A DNA stretch of 64,000 nt from Polymorphum gilvum SL003B-26A1. Lineage in GTDB: Bacteria; Pseudomonadota; Alphaproteobacteria; Rhizobiales; Stappiaceae. The number at the start of each line of letters is the position of its first letter. Within the stretch, counting starts at the first letter, position 1. Shown here piece by piece: positions 22,341 to 31,708 of this stretch. The notes under the pieces were generated by a model, which was not told where the DNA came from, searched no databases, and saw only the letters and a program-made list of their open reading frames with translations. The translations under genes were made by a program, and so were the position numbers. The stretch lies in contig NC_015259.1 in the NCBI RefSeq assembly GCF_000192745.1, positions 1,441,001 through 1,505,000 on the forward strand, read 5' to 3'.

Positions 22341-24779
22341 ATGACCGAGCCTTCCGGCTATTCCGACGACTGGAGCGCCATCGACGCCGGCTACGACGCG
22401 GCGCCGGCCGCGCCCGCGCGGGCGGGCGGGGGCATCGCCGCGCGGGCGCTCGCTGCCCGGCGCGGGCCCGACTATCTCGCCGGCCTCAACCCGGAGCAGC
22501 GCCAGGCGGTCGAGACCATCGACGGACCCGTCCTGGTGCTCGCCGGTGCCGGCACCGGCAAGACGCGGGTGCTGACCACGCGCATCGCCCACATCCTGTC
22601 CAGCGGCCGCGCCTGGCCGTCCCAGATCCTCGCCGTCACCTTCACCAACAAGGCGGCGCGCGAGATGCGCGAGCGCATCGGCCACCTGATCGGCGGTAAT
22701 GTTGATGGCATGGCCTGGCTCGGCACGTTCCATTCGATCTGCGTCAAGATTCTGCGCCGGCATGCCGAACTGGTGGGTCTGAGCTCCGGCTTCTCGATCC
22801 TCGACACCGACGACCAGCTGCGGCTGATGAAGCAGGTGATCCAGGCCGAGGGGCTCGACGACAAGCGCTGGACCGCGCGCGCCTTCGCCAGCCTCGTCGA
22901 CGGCTGGAAGAACCGCGCGCTGACGCCCAAGGACGTGCCCGAGGGCGAGGCGCGCGCCTTCGGCAACGGCAAGGGGCGCAAGCTCTATGCCGAGTACCAG
23001 GACCGTCTGTCGGTGCTCAACGCCGCCGACTTCGGCGACCTGCTGCTGCACGTCATCACCCTGTTCAAGACCCATCCGGATGTGCTCGCCGACTACCAGC
23101 GGCGCTTCCGCTTCATGCTGGTCGACGAGTACCAGGACACCAACATCGCCCAGTACCTGTGGCTCAGGCTGCTTGCGCAGGGCAATCCCAACATCTGCTG
23201 CGTCGGCGACGACGACCAGTCGATCTACGGCTGGCGCGGCGCGGAGGTCGACAACATCCTGCGCTTCGAGCACGACTTTGCCGGCGCCACGGTGATCCGG
23301 CTGGAGCGCAACTACCGCTCGACCAGCCACATCCTCGCCGCCGCCTCGCATCTGATCGCCCACAACGAGGGCCGGCTCGGCAAGACCCTGTTCACCGACG
23401 ACGCCGATCCGGAGGCCGAACCGGTCTGCGTCGCCTCGGCCTGGGATTCGGAAGAGGAGGCGCGCTCGATCGGCGACGAGATCGAGGCGCTGCAGGCCAG
23501 GGGGCATTCGCTCGACCAGATCGCCATCCTGGTGCGCGCGTCGTTCCAGATGCGCGAGTTCGAGGACCGTTTCGTCACGCTCGGGCTCAACTACCGGGTC
23601 ATCGGCGGCCCGCGCTTCTACGAGCGCATGGAGATCCGCGACGCCATGGCCTATTTCCGCTGCATTGCGCAGCCGGCCGACGACCTGGCCTTCGAGCGCA
23701 TCGTCAACACGCCCAAGCGCGGGCTCGGCGAGGCGACGCTGAAGATCGTCCACGAACTGGCACGCGCCGAACGCATTCCGCTGATGCAGGCGGCGGCGCA
23801 GCTGTGCCTGACCGAGGAAATCAAGCCCAAGGCGCGCAAGGCGCTGGCCGACTTGCTCGCCGCCTTCGAGCGCTGGCGCGCCCAGCTCGGGGCCATGAAG
23901 CATACCGAGCTCGCCGAGATCGTGCTCGACGAGAGCGGCTACACCGAGATGTGGCGTGCCGACCGCTCGGCCGAGGCGCCGGGCCGGCTCGACAACCTGA
24001 AGGAACTCGTCCGCTCGATGGAGGAGTTCGAGTCCCTGGCCGGCTTCCTGGAGCACATCGCCCTGGTCATGGACCGCGACAACGCCGAGGCGGGCGAGGC
24101 GGTGTCGATCATGACGCTGCATTCGGCCAAGGGGCTGGAATTCGACACCGTGTTCCTGCCCGGCTGGGAGGAAGGCCTGTTCCCGCACCAACGGGCGCTC
24201 GACGAGAGCGGCCGGGCGGGGCTGGAGGAGGAGCGCCGGCTCGCCTATGTCGGCATCACCCGCGCGCGCAAGCGGGCGAAGATCTGGTTCGCCTCCAACC
24301 GGCGCATCCACGGCCTGTGGCAGTCGTCGATCCCCTCGCGCTTCCTGGACGAACTGCCCGAGGCCCATGTCGAGGTCGTCGAGCCGTCGACCCGCTACGG
24401 CGGTTACGGCGGCGGCGGTTATGGCGCGTCGCGCTTCGATGCGCGCGACCCGTTCCAGTCCGGATCCTATTCGACGCCCGGGTGGCAGCGCGCTCAGCGC
24501 GCCAGGGCGGCCCAGGGCGGTTTTGCCGAGGCCGGAGGCTTTGCGCGCGCCGACATGCGCTCGGCGCGCGCGCGCCAGCAGGGACCGCTGACCATCGAGG
24601 GCGAACTGGTCGCCCGCTCGGTCGGTGACGGGGTCTCCGACTATGCGGTCGGCGAGCGGGTGTTCCATCTGAAGTTCGGCTACGGCGCCATCGCCTCGAT
24701 CGAGGGCAACAAGCTGACCATCGATTTCGAGAAGGCCGGCCGCAAGCGCGTGCTCGACAGCTTCGTCGAGCGGCACTGA
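22341..24779 (+). CDS. uvrD: UvrD/PcrA-type superfamily 1 DNA helicase
   Basis: 3'-5' DNA helicase acting in excision repair and in clearing proteins from DNA. The predicted 812-residue protein has a disordered Ala-rich N terminus (about 50 residues), then LNPEQRQAVETIDGPVLVLA, Walker A GAGTGKTRVL, TFTNKAAREM, Walker B VDEYQDTN, the DDDQSIYGWRGAE motif and the C-terminal SIMTLHSAKGLEFD and RLAYVGITRA motifs. A Gly/Tyr-rich linker (GGYGGGGYGASRF) precedes a C-terminal Tudor-like tail (VFHLKFGYGAIASIEGNKL). The ATG at 22341 has AAAGAG upstream. Whether it is the UvrD or PcrA orthologue cannot be decided from sequence alone. Confidence 0.93.
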   Translation: MTEPSGYSDDWSAIDAGYDAAPAAPARAGGGIAARALAARRGPDYLAGLNPEQRQAVETIDGPVLVLAGAGTGKTRVLTTRIAHILSSGRAWPSQILAVTFTNKAAREMRERIGHLIGGNVDGMAWLGTFHSICVKILRRHAELVGLSSGFSILDTDDQLRLMKQVIQAEGLDDKRWTARAFASLVDGWKNRALTPKDVPEGEARAFGNGKGRKLYAEYQDRLSVLNAADFGDLLLHVITLFKTHPDVLADYQRRFRFMLVDEYQDTNIAQYLWLRLLAQGNPNICCVGDDDQSIYGWRGAEVDNILRFEHDFAGATVIRLERNYRSTSHILAAASHLIAHNEGRLGKTLFTDDADPEAEPVCVASAWDSEEEARSIGDEIEALQARGHSLDQIAILVRASFQMREFEDRFVTLGLNYRVIGGPRFYERMEIRDAMAYFRCIAQPADDLAFERIVNTPKRGLGEATLKIVHELARAERIPLMQAAAQLCLTEEIKPKARKALADLLAAFERWRAQLGAMKHTELAEIVLDESGYTEMWRADRSAEAPGRLDNLKELVRSMEEFESLAGFLEHIALVMDRDNAEAGEAVSIMTLHSAKGLEFDTVFLPGWEEGLFPHQRALDESGRAGLEEERRLAYVGITRARKRAKIWFASNRRIHGLWQSSIPSRFLDELPEAHVEVVEPSTRYGGYGGGGYGASRFDARDPFQSGSYSTPGWQRAQRARAAQGGFAEAGGFARADMRSARARQQGPLTIEGELVARSVGDGVSDYAVGERVFHLKFGYGAIASIEGNKLTIDFEKAGRKRVLDSFVERH

Positions 24780-24784
24780 CGGCC

Positions 24785-24837
24785 GGCAGTTTCCGGCAGG
24801 TTTCCGGCACGTCTCCGGCGGGTTTCCGGCAGCTTCT
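24785..24837. repeat. Imperfect 11-bp tandem array between uvrD-like gene and prmA
   Basis: Five units of about 11 bp with consensus GGCAGGTTTCC begin 5 bases after the helicase stop codon. GGC triplets fall at 24785, 24795, 24806, 24817 and 24828, so spacing is 10, 11, 11 and 11. The array ends about 70 bases before prmA. A second array of 11-bp period lies upstream of ssrA and thyA, with a related consensus in the opposite orientation. Function unknown. Confidence 0.75.
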
Positions 24838-24906
24838 AAGGGGCTGGCGCCGCCCGGGCTGGCCGGCTATACGGCGCCGGGACTATCCTGCAGATCAGAG
24901 GATCCT

Positions 24907-25797
24907 ATGCACACGGTCAGAGTCCGCGTCACCGCCGAAGAGCTTGAAGCGAAAAGGATTTATGCCATCGCCGAGGCGGCGTTCGAGGATGAGGGCAATC
25001 CGGTGACGGTCTACGAGGCATCCCATGACGGCCTGATCTGGGCCGTCGAGATCCTGTTCTTCGGCCTGGAACTGGACGCCGCAGTGGCCGAACTGAAGAA
25101 CCGCCTCGGCGCCGACGCGTTCGCCGCGCCGGTCGAGGCGGAGGTCCTCGCCGACATAAACTGGGTGGAAAAGAGCCTGGAGGGGCTGGCGCCGGTCGCG
25201 GCCGGCCGGTTCGTCGTGCACGGCGGCCACGACCGCGACAAGGTACCAGGCGGCGCCATCGGCATCGAGATCGAGGCGGCGCTGGCGTTCGGGACCGGGC
25301 ATCACGGCACGACGGAAGGCTGCCTGCGCGAGATCGACCGGCTGCTGGCGCGCCGGCGCTATGCGAACATTCTAGACCTGGGCACGGGGACTGGCGTGCT
25401 CGCCATTGCGGCCGCCAAACTGGCGCGGCAGCGGGTCTTCGCGACCGACATCGATCCGGTTGCGACGCGCACGGCACGCGAAAATGCGAGGCTGAACGGC
25501 GTTTCGACGCTGGTACGGACCTTCACCGTGCCCGGGGTCGATCACCGCCTGTTCGCGGAACTCGGGCCGTTCGATCTGGTCATCGCCAACATTCTCGCCC
25601 GGCCGTTGATGCAGATGGCCAAGGCGATCGCACGCCGGATGACGCCTCAAGCCACGCTGGTGCTGTCAGGATTGAGGGTCGAGGACGGGCCGCGCATCGT
25701 CTTCGCCTATGGAACGCAGGGGTTCCGGCTCGTGCGCCGATGGGAAAAGGATGGCTGGCTGACGCTCACGCTGGTCAAGGGAGCGGGCGGGGCCTGA
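24907..25797 (+). CDS. prmA: Ribosomal protein L11 methyltransferase PrmA
   Basis: SAM-dependent enzyme that trimethylates ribosomal protein L11. The 296-residue protein has an N-terminal substrate-recognition domain (MHTVRVRVTAEELEAKRI onward), the sequence FGTGHHGTTEGCL, the SAM-binding motif ILDLGTGTGVLAIAAAKL (about residue 156) and the IANILARPLMQMA segment of the PrmA family. AGAGGA sits 5-6 bases before the ATG. A palindromic hairpin follows it, and the next gene is convergent. An alternative general class I methyltransferase role is unlikely because of the specific FGTGHH segment. Confidence 0.92.
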   Translation: MHTVRVRVTAEELEAKRIYAIAEAAFEDEGNPVTVYEASHDGLIWAVEILFFGLELDAAVAELKNRLGADAFAAPVEAEVLADINWVEKSLEGLAPVAAGRFVVHGGHDRDKVPGGAIGIEIEAALAFGTGHHGTTEGCLREIDRLLARRRYANILDLGTGTGVLAIAAAKLARQRVFATDIDPVATRTARENARLNGVSTLVRTFTVPGVDHRLFAELGPFDLVIANILARPLMQMAKAIARRMTPQATLVLSGLRVEDGPRIVFAYGTQGFRLVRRWEKDGWLTLTLVKGAGGA

Positions 25798-25846
25798 TCT
25801 GAGGTCGCTCTTGGGCAGCGGACCTGTCAGGCCGAAAGAGGGGCCA

Positions 25847-25866
25847 GCGGCGGCTATAGCCGCCGC
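25847..25866. terminator. Perfect 20-bp palindrome between prmA and the DUF1127 gene
   Basis: GCGGCGGCTA is followed directly by its reverse complement TAGCCGCCGC. It lies between two convergent genes, 50 bases after prmA and 22 bases after the DUF1127 stop, and is followed on the + strand by a short T-containing stretch (GGATCTTCTGCTT). It probably serves as a bidirectional terminator. Confidence 0.6.
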
Positions 25867-25887
25867 GGATCTTCTGCTTGGAAAGGC

Positions 25888-26112
25888 TCAGAACTGGCTG
25901 CCGGCAGAGCCCTGGCGCTCGAGTTCGGCGCGGTCGTAGCCGTAGGAGGCGAGCGTCGCGTCGTCGAGGGACAGCAGATAACCGTTCACGTAGCGGCGGG
26001 CCTGCTTCTCGCGAGCCGAGACCATGTGCTCGAAGGCGCGGCGGAAGAAGCCGCCAGAGGGACGGCCGGTTTCGGCGACGAGGCCGGTCGACGTCATGGT
26101 AGAGATAGCCAT
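25888..26112 (-). CDS. DUF1127 (YjiS-like) small protein
   Basis: A 74-residue protein whose C-terminal half (RRAFEHMVSAREKQARRYVNGYLLSLDDATLASYGYDR) is the DUF1127 domain: a basic helix followed by a segment ending in the conserved L..YG motif. Small DUF1127 proteins are abundant in Hyphomicrobiales; some bind RNA or influence phosphate and carbon metabolism in Agrobacterium and Rhodobacter relatives, but no function can be assigned here. GGAGAT lies upstream of the ATG. The 235-base gap beyond its start is AT-rich, contains a GTGAA/TTCAC inverted pair around 26260-26280, and should hold the divergent promoters of this gene and the aminopeptidase. Confidence 0.88.
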   Translation of the reverse strand: MAISTMTSTGLVAETGRPSGGFFRRAFEHMVSAREKQARRYVNGYLLSLDDATLASYGYDRAELERQGSAGSQF

Positions 26113-26347
26113 CTCGGATCTCCGTTTTGGAAGGTTGGCAGGGGGTTCACCCCTTCGTTGTCGTCCCGAATATGTTGCCGCTGCGGCGATCGGAAAAGAC
26201 CTCTATGTGCATGCCTGTCCTGCGTTTTTTGCATGTGCGAAATATCATTGCTGCAATGCGGTGTGAAACGGAATATTCACGATGTTTTCCTGGGCGCAGA
26301 TCCGAATGACCGTTGATCGTTCCAGTCGTCCGGACTAGCTTCGAGCG

Positions 26348-28162
26348 ATGTTCCAGACCTTCGACGACATCACCGATCCGGCCTGCGGCGCGCCGCGAAT
26401 TGCGGCATTGCGTGCCGAATTGTCCCGACGCGGCCTAGACGGTTTTCTCGTTCCGCGCGCGGATGCCCACCAGGGCGAATACGTGCCGCCCTGCGACAGC
26501 AGACTGCACTGGCTGACCGGTTTCGGCGGATCGGCCGGCATCGCGATCGTCCTGGCCGACCGGGCGGCGATCTTCGTCGACGGCCGCTACACGCTGCAGG
26601 TGCGCGAGCAGGTCGACACGGATGTCTTCGAGCCGCAGCATCTGATCGACGAGCCGCCGACGACCTGGTTGGCCATGCATCTCGAGCAGGGCATGAGGCT
26701 CGGCTACGATCCGATGCTTCATACCGTGAACGGCGTCCGGCGCCTGAAAGCGGCGTGCGAAAAGGCCGGAGCGGACCTGGTGGCGGTTGCGGACAACCCC
26801 GTCGATGCCGCGTGGCTGGATCGGCCGGCGCCGCCCGTGGGCGCCGTCAGCCTGTATCCGATCAGCTTGGCCGGGGAAGCGGCGGCCGACAAGATCGCTC
26901 GGATCTCTGCCGCCGTGACCGAGTCCTCGGCCGATGCCGCAGTGCTGACCCAGCCCGATTCGATTGCCTGGCTGTTCAACATCCGCGGCTCGGACGTCAG
27001 TCATACGCCGCTGCCGCTGTCCTTTGCGATTGTTCGCCGCGACCGCAAGCCTGCGCTGTTCATTGACGGCCGGAAGCTTTCGAACTCCGTCCGCGACACT
27101 TTGTCGAACCTCGCCGAGATCGGAGAGCCGGCCGGCTTCCTGCCGGCCCTGAAGGATCTCGGCAGCCAGGGAAGCGCGGTGCTGATCGATCCGGACCTCG
27201 CCGGCCAGGCGATTGCGGATCAGATCGTTGCCGGCGGCGGGCGTGTGGTCGAGGGGGCGGACCCCGTCCTGCTGCCCAAGGCGGTCAAGAACGAGGTGGA
27301 GATCGCCGGTGCCCGCGCGGCGCATCTGCGCGATGCGGTCGCCTATGTCCGCTTCCTGCACTGGTTCGACCTGACGGCCCCGGCCGGAGACCTCGACGAG
27401 ATCGGCGCCGCACAGGCACTCGAAAGATTCAGGCTCGAGACCGGCGCGCTCAAGGACATCTCGTTCGACACGATCTCGGGCGCGGGGCCGAACGGCGCCA
27501 TCTGCCACTACCGGGTCAACCGGCAGAGCAACCGGAAGATCCCGGTCGGCAGGCCGTTCCTGATCGATTCGGGCGGACAATATGAGGATGGGACCACGGA
27601 CATCACCCGGACCCTCGCTGTCGGGCCGATGAGCGACGAGATGAAGCGCCATTTCACCCTGGTGCTCAAGGGGCATATCGCCATCGCGACGGCGCGTTTC
27701 CCCGTCGGGACGACCGGTGCCCAACTCGACACGCTGGCGCGGATCGCGTTATGGAAGGCCGGCTTGGACTTCGATCACGGCACCGGTCACGGCGTCGGCG
27801 TCTACCTGTCGGTGCACGAAGGGCCGCAGCGGATCGCCAAGACTGGCACCGTCCCGCTCAAGCCGGGGATGATCCTGTCCAACGAGCCCGGCTACTATCC
27901 GGCCGGACGCTACGGCATCCGCATCGAGAACCTGGAGGTTGTGACCGGCCCCTTCGAGGTCGACGGCGGCGAACGCCCGATGCTCGGCTTCGAGACCCTG
28001 ACGCTCGCGCCGATCGACACGCGGCTGGTCGACGCCAGCTTGCTGACCGGGGAAGAGCGCGCCTGGCTGAATGCCTATCACCGGCGGGTGTTGACCACCG
28101 TCGGACCGCTCCTCGACGAGGAGGCAGGTCGCTGGCTCGAGGTCGCAACGCAACCGATCTGA
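26348..28162 (+). CDS. Aminopeptidase P family (Xaa-Pro aminopeptidase), long form
   Basis: Metallopeptidase that removes an N-terminal residue preceding proline. The 604-residue protein is the long three-domain form: two creatinase-like N-terminal domains (about residues 1-310) and a C-terminal pita-bread catalytic domain. The five metal ligands are visible in order: two Asp in DSGGQYEDGTTDITRT, His in DHGTGHGVGVYLSVHEGP, Glu in SNEPGYY and Glu in ENLEVV. No signal peptide is present, so it should be cytoplasmic and act in peptide turnover. It is monocistronic as far as can be seen, with the next gene 74 bases downstream. Confidence 0.92.
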   Translation: MFQTFDDITDPACGAPRIAALRAELSRRGLDGFLVPRADAHQGEYVPPCDSRLHWLTGFGGSAGIAIVLADRAAIFVDGRYTLQVREQVDTDVFEPQHLIDEPPTTWLAMHLEQGMRLGYDPMLHTVNGVRRLKAACEKAGADLVAVADNPVDAAWLDRPAPPVGAVSLYPISLAGEAAADKIARISAAVTESSADAAVLTQPDSIAWLFNIRGSDVSHTPLPLSFAIVRRDRKPALFIDGRKLSNSVRDTLSNLAEIGEPAGFLPALKDLGSQGSAVLIDPDLAGQAIADQIVAGGGRVVEGADPVLLPKAVKNEVEIAGARAAHLRDAVAYVRFLHWFDLTAPAGDLDEIGAAQALERFRLETGALKDISFDTISGAGPNGAICHYRVNRQSNRKIPVGRPFLIDSGGQYEDGTTDITRTLAVGPMSDEMKRHFTLVLKGHIAIATARFPVGTTGAQLDTLARIALWKAGLDFDHGTGHGVGVYLSVHEGPQRIAKTGTVPLKPGMILSNEPGYYPAGRYGIRIENLEVVTGPFEVDGGERPMLGFETLTLAPIDTRLVDASLLTGEERAWLNAYHRRVLTTVGPLLDEEAGRWLEVATQPI

Positions 28163-28236
28163 CATCGCTGGGCCGTCTTGCCCGGTGCTCCCCATGATGA
28201 TTAATTGCGGGCACGCACATCGATGGGGTCTCGGCC

Positions 28237-29274
28237 ATGCGCGCAATGGATTTTCTGAAATCGCCGCTCTGGGCTTTCGAACTGGCCACCGGAGCGAAGT
28301 CGTTCGTGGACAACCCGATCATCGGCAGCCGCTGGCTGAACGAGCACGGGCTGCATGAGAAACGGCTGCTGCTGGCCGAGCGGATGGCCGACTTCCGCCG
28401 CAGCCTCCTCAAGCGCATGGTTTCCGCCGAGCATGCCGAAGCCTATGCGCGCGACGGCTATGTGATCGTCCGCGACGTCCTGCCGCCCGAGGACTTCGAG
28501 CGGCTGAAGCACGAGGTCGAGGATAACGAGTTCTCTGCTCAGGAGATGCTTCAGGGCCATACGGTAACGCGCTTCACCCCGATCACCCGGAAGATGCTGC
28601 GCGACCTGCCGGAGTTCGGCGCGCTGGTCACCGGCCCTCTGTTCCAGGGCCTGCTGCGCTACGTCGGTTCCTGGAACGCCGATCCAATCACCTTCCTGCA
28701 CACGGTTTTTGCCGAACCCGACCGCGGCGAGCGTGATCCGCAGACGGTGTTCCACTCCGACACGTTCCAGCCGACATCCAAGTGCTGGTACTTCCTGACG
28801 GATGTCGCCGAGGACGGCGGACCCTTCACCTATGTGCCCGGATCCCACCGCATGACGCCGCAGCGGCTGGCCTGGGAGCGCGCCAAGGCGATTGCGGCCT
28901 CGACGGAGGGACGATCGATGCATGCGCTCGGCTCGTTCCGCATTTCCGACGAGGAACTGGCCGATCTCGGGTACCGGGAGCCGGTCAAGGTTGCCGTCCC
29001 GGCCAACACGCTGGTGGTCGCAGACACCCACGGCTTTCATGCCCGTGGCGTGAGCACCAGGCCGACGATCCGGCTTGGCATTTACGGCTCCTTGCGGCGC
29101 AACCCGTTCCTTCCCTGGCCGGGACTGGATCCCTTCTCCCTGCCCGGACTGCGCTGGCGGCAGGCGGAGATCCACGATGCCATCAACGCCTGGAAGATGC
29201 GCACCGGCCGGCCGACGGGTCAGCCCGGTGTCGGCAAGGTGAGGCCGCTCGATCCGCCGCGCCGCTGGCAATGA
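28237..29274 (+). CDS. Phytanoyl-CoA dioxygenase family protein
   Basis: Probable Fe(II)/2-oxoglutarate-dependent oxygenase. The 345-residue protein carries the facial-triad motif HSDTFQPTSKCWYFLTDV (His-x-Asp) and, downstream, the distal histidine in ADTHGFHARG, followed by an arginine-containing strand (PTIRLGIYGS) that would bind 2-oxoglutarate. GPFTYVPGSHR is another family feature. The N-terminal 60 residues are not part of the core domain. Its substrate cannot be predicted; the family includes lipid, antibiotic and osmolyte hydroxylases. It is convergent with the ClC gene, only 8 bases away. Confidence 0.82.
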   Translation: MRAMDFLKSPLWAFELATGAKSFVDNPIIGSRWLNEHGLHEKRLLLAERMADFRRSLLKRMVSAEHAEAYARDGYVIVRDVLPPEDFERLKHEVEDNEFSAQEMLQGHTVTRFTPITRKMLRDLPEFGALVTGPLFQGLLRYVGSWNADPITFLHTVFAEPDRGERDPQTVFHSDTFQPTSKCWYFLTDVAEDGGPFTYVPGSHRMTPQRLAWERAKAIAASTEGRSMHALGSFRISDEELADLGYREPVKVAVPANTLVVADTHGFHARGVSTRPTIRLGIYGSLRRNPFLPWPGLDPFSLPGLRWRQAEIHDAINAWKMRTGRPTGQPGVGKVRPLDPPRRWQ

Positions 29275-29282
29275 CGGTCGGT

Positions 29283-30926
29283 TCAGCGGTGCTCCTCTTC
29301 CGCAGCCTTGATCAGCGCGGAGTTGAAGTAGCTCAGGGCACGAACATGATGGGCATGGCCGACGACGCGCGCCGGATCCGCGCGCAGGACGACGGGCAGG
29401 CGCGTCGCTCCGCTCTCGTCGAAGGTTCGCAGCGCCGTCTCGAGCGTGTCCGTGGTGTAGAGCACGACCGGCTTGTGGCCGGGCTCAGGGACTTCTAGCG
29501 CCTCCGGCATGTCCAGCCGCTGCATGAAATCCTCGACGTGGACGGTGCGGATCAGGTAGCGGTGCGCGCCGTCCTGCAGGACCACGCCACGCATCTCCAG
29601 CTGCCAGTGGAAGAACGAACGGCCATGGATCGCCTGGGTGATGCCGGTGGCGATCGACACGCACAGGAGCAGGGCGATCGACAGCGCGTAGCCGCCGGTC
29701 AGTTCGAACACGATCATCGTCGTCGAAATCGGAGCTCCGATCACCGCCGCTGTCACCGCCCCCATGCCCAGGATGGCATAGAGGCCGTGGCTGGAGGCCA
29801 TGTCGGGGAAGGCCGAGGCGGCGATCAGGCCGAAGGCGCCGCCGGTCATGGCGCCAAGGTAGACGGACGGCGAGAAGATGCCGCCGCCGAAGCGGGAGGC
29901 GAGCGTGATGGCCGTGGCGAGTGTCTTGGCGACGAGCAGGGCCAGCATGATGGAGATCGACAGCTGCTGTTTGAGCGCCGCGTCGGTCGCCTCGTAGCCG
30001 ACGCCGAGCACTTCCGGGAAAGCGATGCCGATGGCGCCGACGGCGAGCCCGCCGAGGACCGGACGGAACCACAGCGGCATGGAGATGTTGCGCGCGATCC
30101 AGTCCGATCCGATCAGGGCGAACTGGAACAGGATGGCAACGGCCGCACAGGTGATGCCGAGCAGGGCGAAGGCCGGGAACTCCCAATAGGAGGTGATCTG
30201 GTAGTCCGGGATGATGAAGGCGGCGGTGTCGCCGAACCACAGCCGCGACAGCAGCGTGCCGGCCGCCGAGGCGATCACGATCGGCACGAAGGCGGACAGG
30301 GCATAGTGGCCGAGGACGACCTCGTGGGCGAACAGGGCGCCGGCGATAGGCGCGTTGAAGGAGGCCGACACGGCGCTGGCGACGCCGCATGCGAGCAGCG
30401 TCCGGCGGGCCGAGTCGGGCAGCCGGAAAGTCTGGCACAGCGCGGCGCCGATGGTCGCGCCGAGATGCACCATGGGGCCTTCTCGGCCGGCGCTTGCGCC
30501 GCTGCCGAGCGACAGGACGGTGATCGCCGCCGACGACATGCCGGGCCAGAACGGCAGTCCGCGACCGCCCTGGGCGCGCGCCTCGATGACGTCGGCAACG
30601 CCGCCGACGCGCTGCTTGGCCTGGAGCTTTTCCAGCATCAGGCCGACGATCAGGCCGCCGGTCGCAGGCGCCAGCAGAATGACCCACCACGGGATTGCGC
30701 CTGCCGCGCTTGCCACCTGCTCCGACATGGTGCCGAGCCACGGCAATTGGACGAGACCGATGGCGGTTCGAAACGCAACCGCAGCAACGGCGACGAGCAA
30801 GCCAATGACAAGGGACAGTGCCCAGACGACCGGCAGGCGGGCGGCGGCGAACATCTTCAGGTTCGGCGCGATCCAGCTTTTCACGATCTTCGGCAACTGG
30901 AGGGCGGTGGCGAGGATGATGCGCAT
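29283..30926 (-). CDS. ClC-family chloride channel/antiporter with C-terminal CBS region
   Basis: Polytopic membrane protein of the ClC family, 547 residues, with about 10-12 hydrophobic segments. The gating-glutamate motif is present in GSGASAGREGPMVHLG and the GxFxP motif in FGGGIFSPSVYLG. The first selectivity motif (GSGIP in E. coli ClcA) is replaced by GGVADV. At the position of the internal proton glutamate (LFxxEE in ClcA) the sequence is LFAHEVV, so the second acidic residue is missing. After the membrane domain a soluble CBS-type region (about residues 440-547) follows. Transport of chloride or another anion, and channel versus exchanger mode, cannot be decided from sequence. Confidence 0.88.
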   Translation of the reverse strand: MRIILATALQLPKIVKSWIAPNLKMFAAARLPVVWALSLVIGLLVAVAAVAFRTAIGLVQLPWLGTMSEQVASAAGAIPWWVILLAPATGGLIVGLMLEKLQAKQRVGGVADVIEARAQGGRGLPFWPGMSSAAITVLSLGSGASAGREGPMVHLGATIGAALCQTFRLPDSARRTLLACGVASAVSASFNAPIAGALFAHEVVLGHYALSAFVPIVIASAAGTLLSRLWFGDTAAFIIPDYQITSYWEFPAFALLGITCAAVAILFQFALIGSDWIARNISMPLWFRPVLGGLAVGAIGIAFPEVLGVGYEATDAALKQQLSISIMLALLVAKTLATAITLASRFGGGIFSPSVYLGAMTGGAFGLIAASAFPDMASSHGLYAILGMGAVTAAVIGAPISTTMIVFELTGGYALSIALLLCVSIATGITQAIHGRSFFHWQLEMRGVVLQDGAHRYLIRTVHVEDFMQRLDMPEALEVPEPGHKPVVLYTTDTLETALRTFDESGATRLPVVLRADPARVVGHAHHVRALSYFNSALIKAAEEEHR

Positions 30927-31057
30927 CGGCAGTCGTCGGCGGTTGGAACTTCAGGCAGGGAATCCCAGTCACTAACGCACGGAATGGCCGGCCATCGAAG
31001 AGCCGCCGGGCGCCAATTCGGGGTTCTCCAAGGGAAATAGAGGTCCAGGCGGTGCCG

Positions 31058-31552
31058 TCACGCCTTGCGCGCGATGCCGATGCTGCGCCCGGCCCGCCGG
31101 GGTCGGTCGAGAACGGCGTGATGGGCGGCCATCGCCGCCAGCGCCGCACGGATGTCGTCGGGCCAGGGCGCGACCTTTCGCGCTGTCATGTCGACATGCA
31201 GCAGCAACTGCTCGGAGGTGGCCGACAGGAAGCCGTCGTCGGCGTGGCACAGTTCCTGGAACACATGCAGCCGCTTGTCGTCCCAGTCGAGCACCTGGAC
31301 GCTCGCCACCACAGGGTCGCCCTCATGCAGTTCGCGCAGGTAGCAGACGTGCGCCTCGGCGGTGAAATAGGACGCGCCGCGGGTCCTGACATAGTCCGGA
31401 CCGAGCCCGATCGCCAGGAAGGCCTGATCGACGGCGGTGTCGAACAGGACGTTGTAATAGGCCATGTTGAGGTGGCCGTTGTAGTCGATCCAATCCGGTT
31501 TCACGGTCATGACCGTGCTGCGGAAGGGCGCCTCGTACGGTTCCTGACGCAT
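31058..31552 (-). CDS. Hotdog-fold acyl-CoA thioesterase-like protein
   Basis: A 164-residue protein of the 4HBT type. The key segment is WIDYNGHLNMAYYNVLFDTAVDQAF, which contains the DxNGHxxxxxY motif with the catalytic Asp/Asn and His, followed by the long central helix. The later strands (EAHVCYLRELHEGDPVVASVQV) complete the fold. Such proteins hydrolyse acyl-CoA thioesters; a related form is found in carnitine operons, but no carnitine genes are nearby and the substrate is unknown. It shares a 156-base divergent promoter region with the flavoprotein gene and lies behind the ClC gene on the same strand, 131 bases away. Confidence 0.8.
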   Translation of the reverse strand: MRQEPYEAPFRSTVMTVKPDWIDYNGHLNMAYYNVLFDTAVDQAFLAIGLGPDYVRTRGASYFTAEAHVCYLRELHEGDPVVASVQVLDWDDKRLHVFQELCHADDGFLSATSEQLLLHVDMTARKVAPWPDDIRAALAAMAAHHAVLDRPRRAGRSIGIARKA

Positions 31553-31708
31553 GTTCCGGCTGCTCCTTTGACGGTCTCGACACGGTCGTCGGCAATCTTT
31601 GCATCAGGCCGGGCGAATGAGAAGCCTTTGGCGCGGCGTAGGGATTTGCTACGGTGCCGGCAGGGATGAAACCTGCTCGAACCACGAGACGAAAAAGGGA
31701 TTTTGCCG

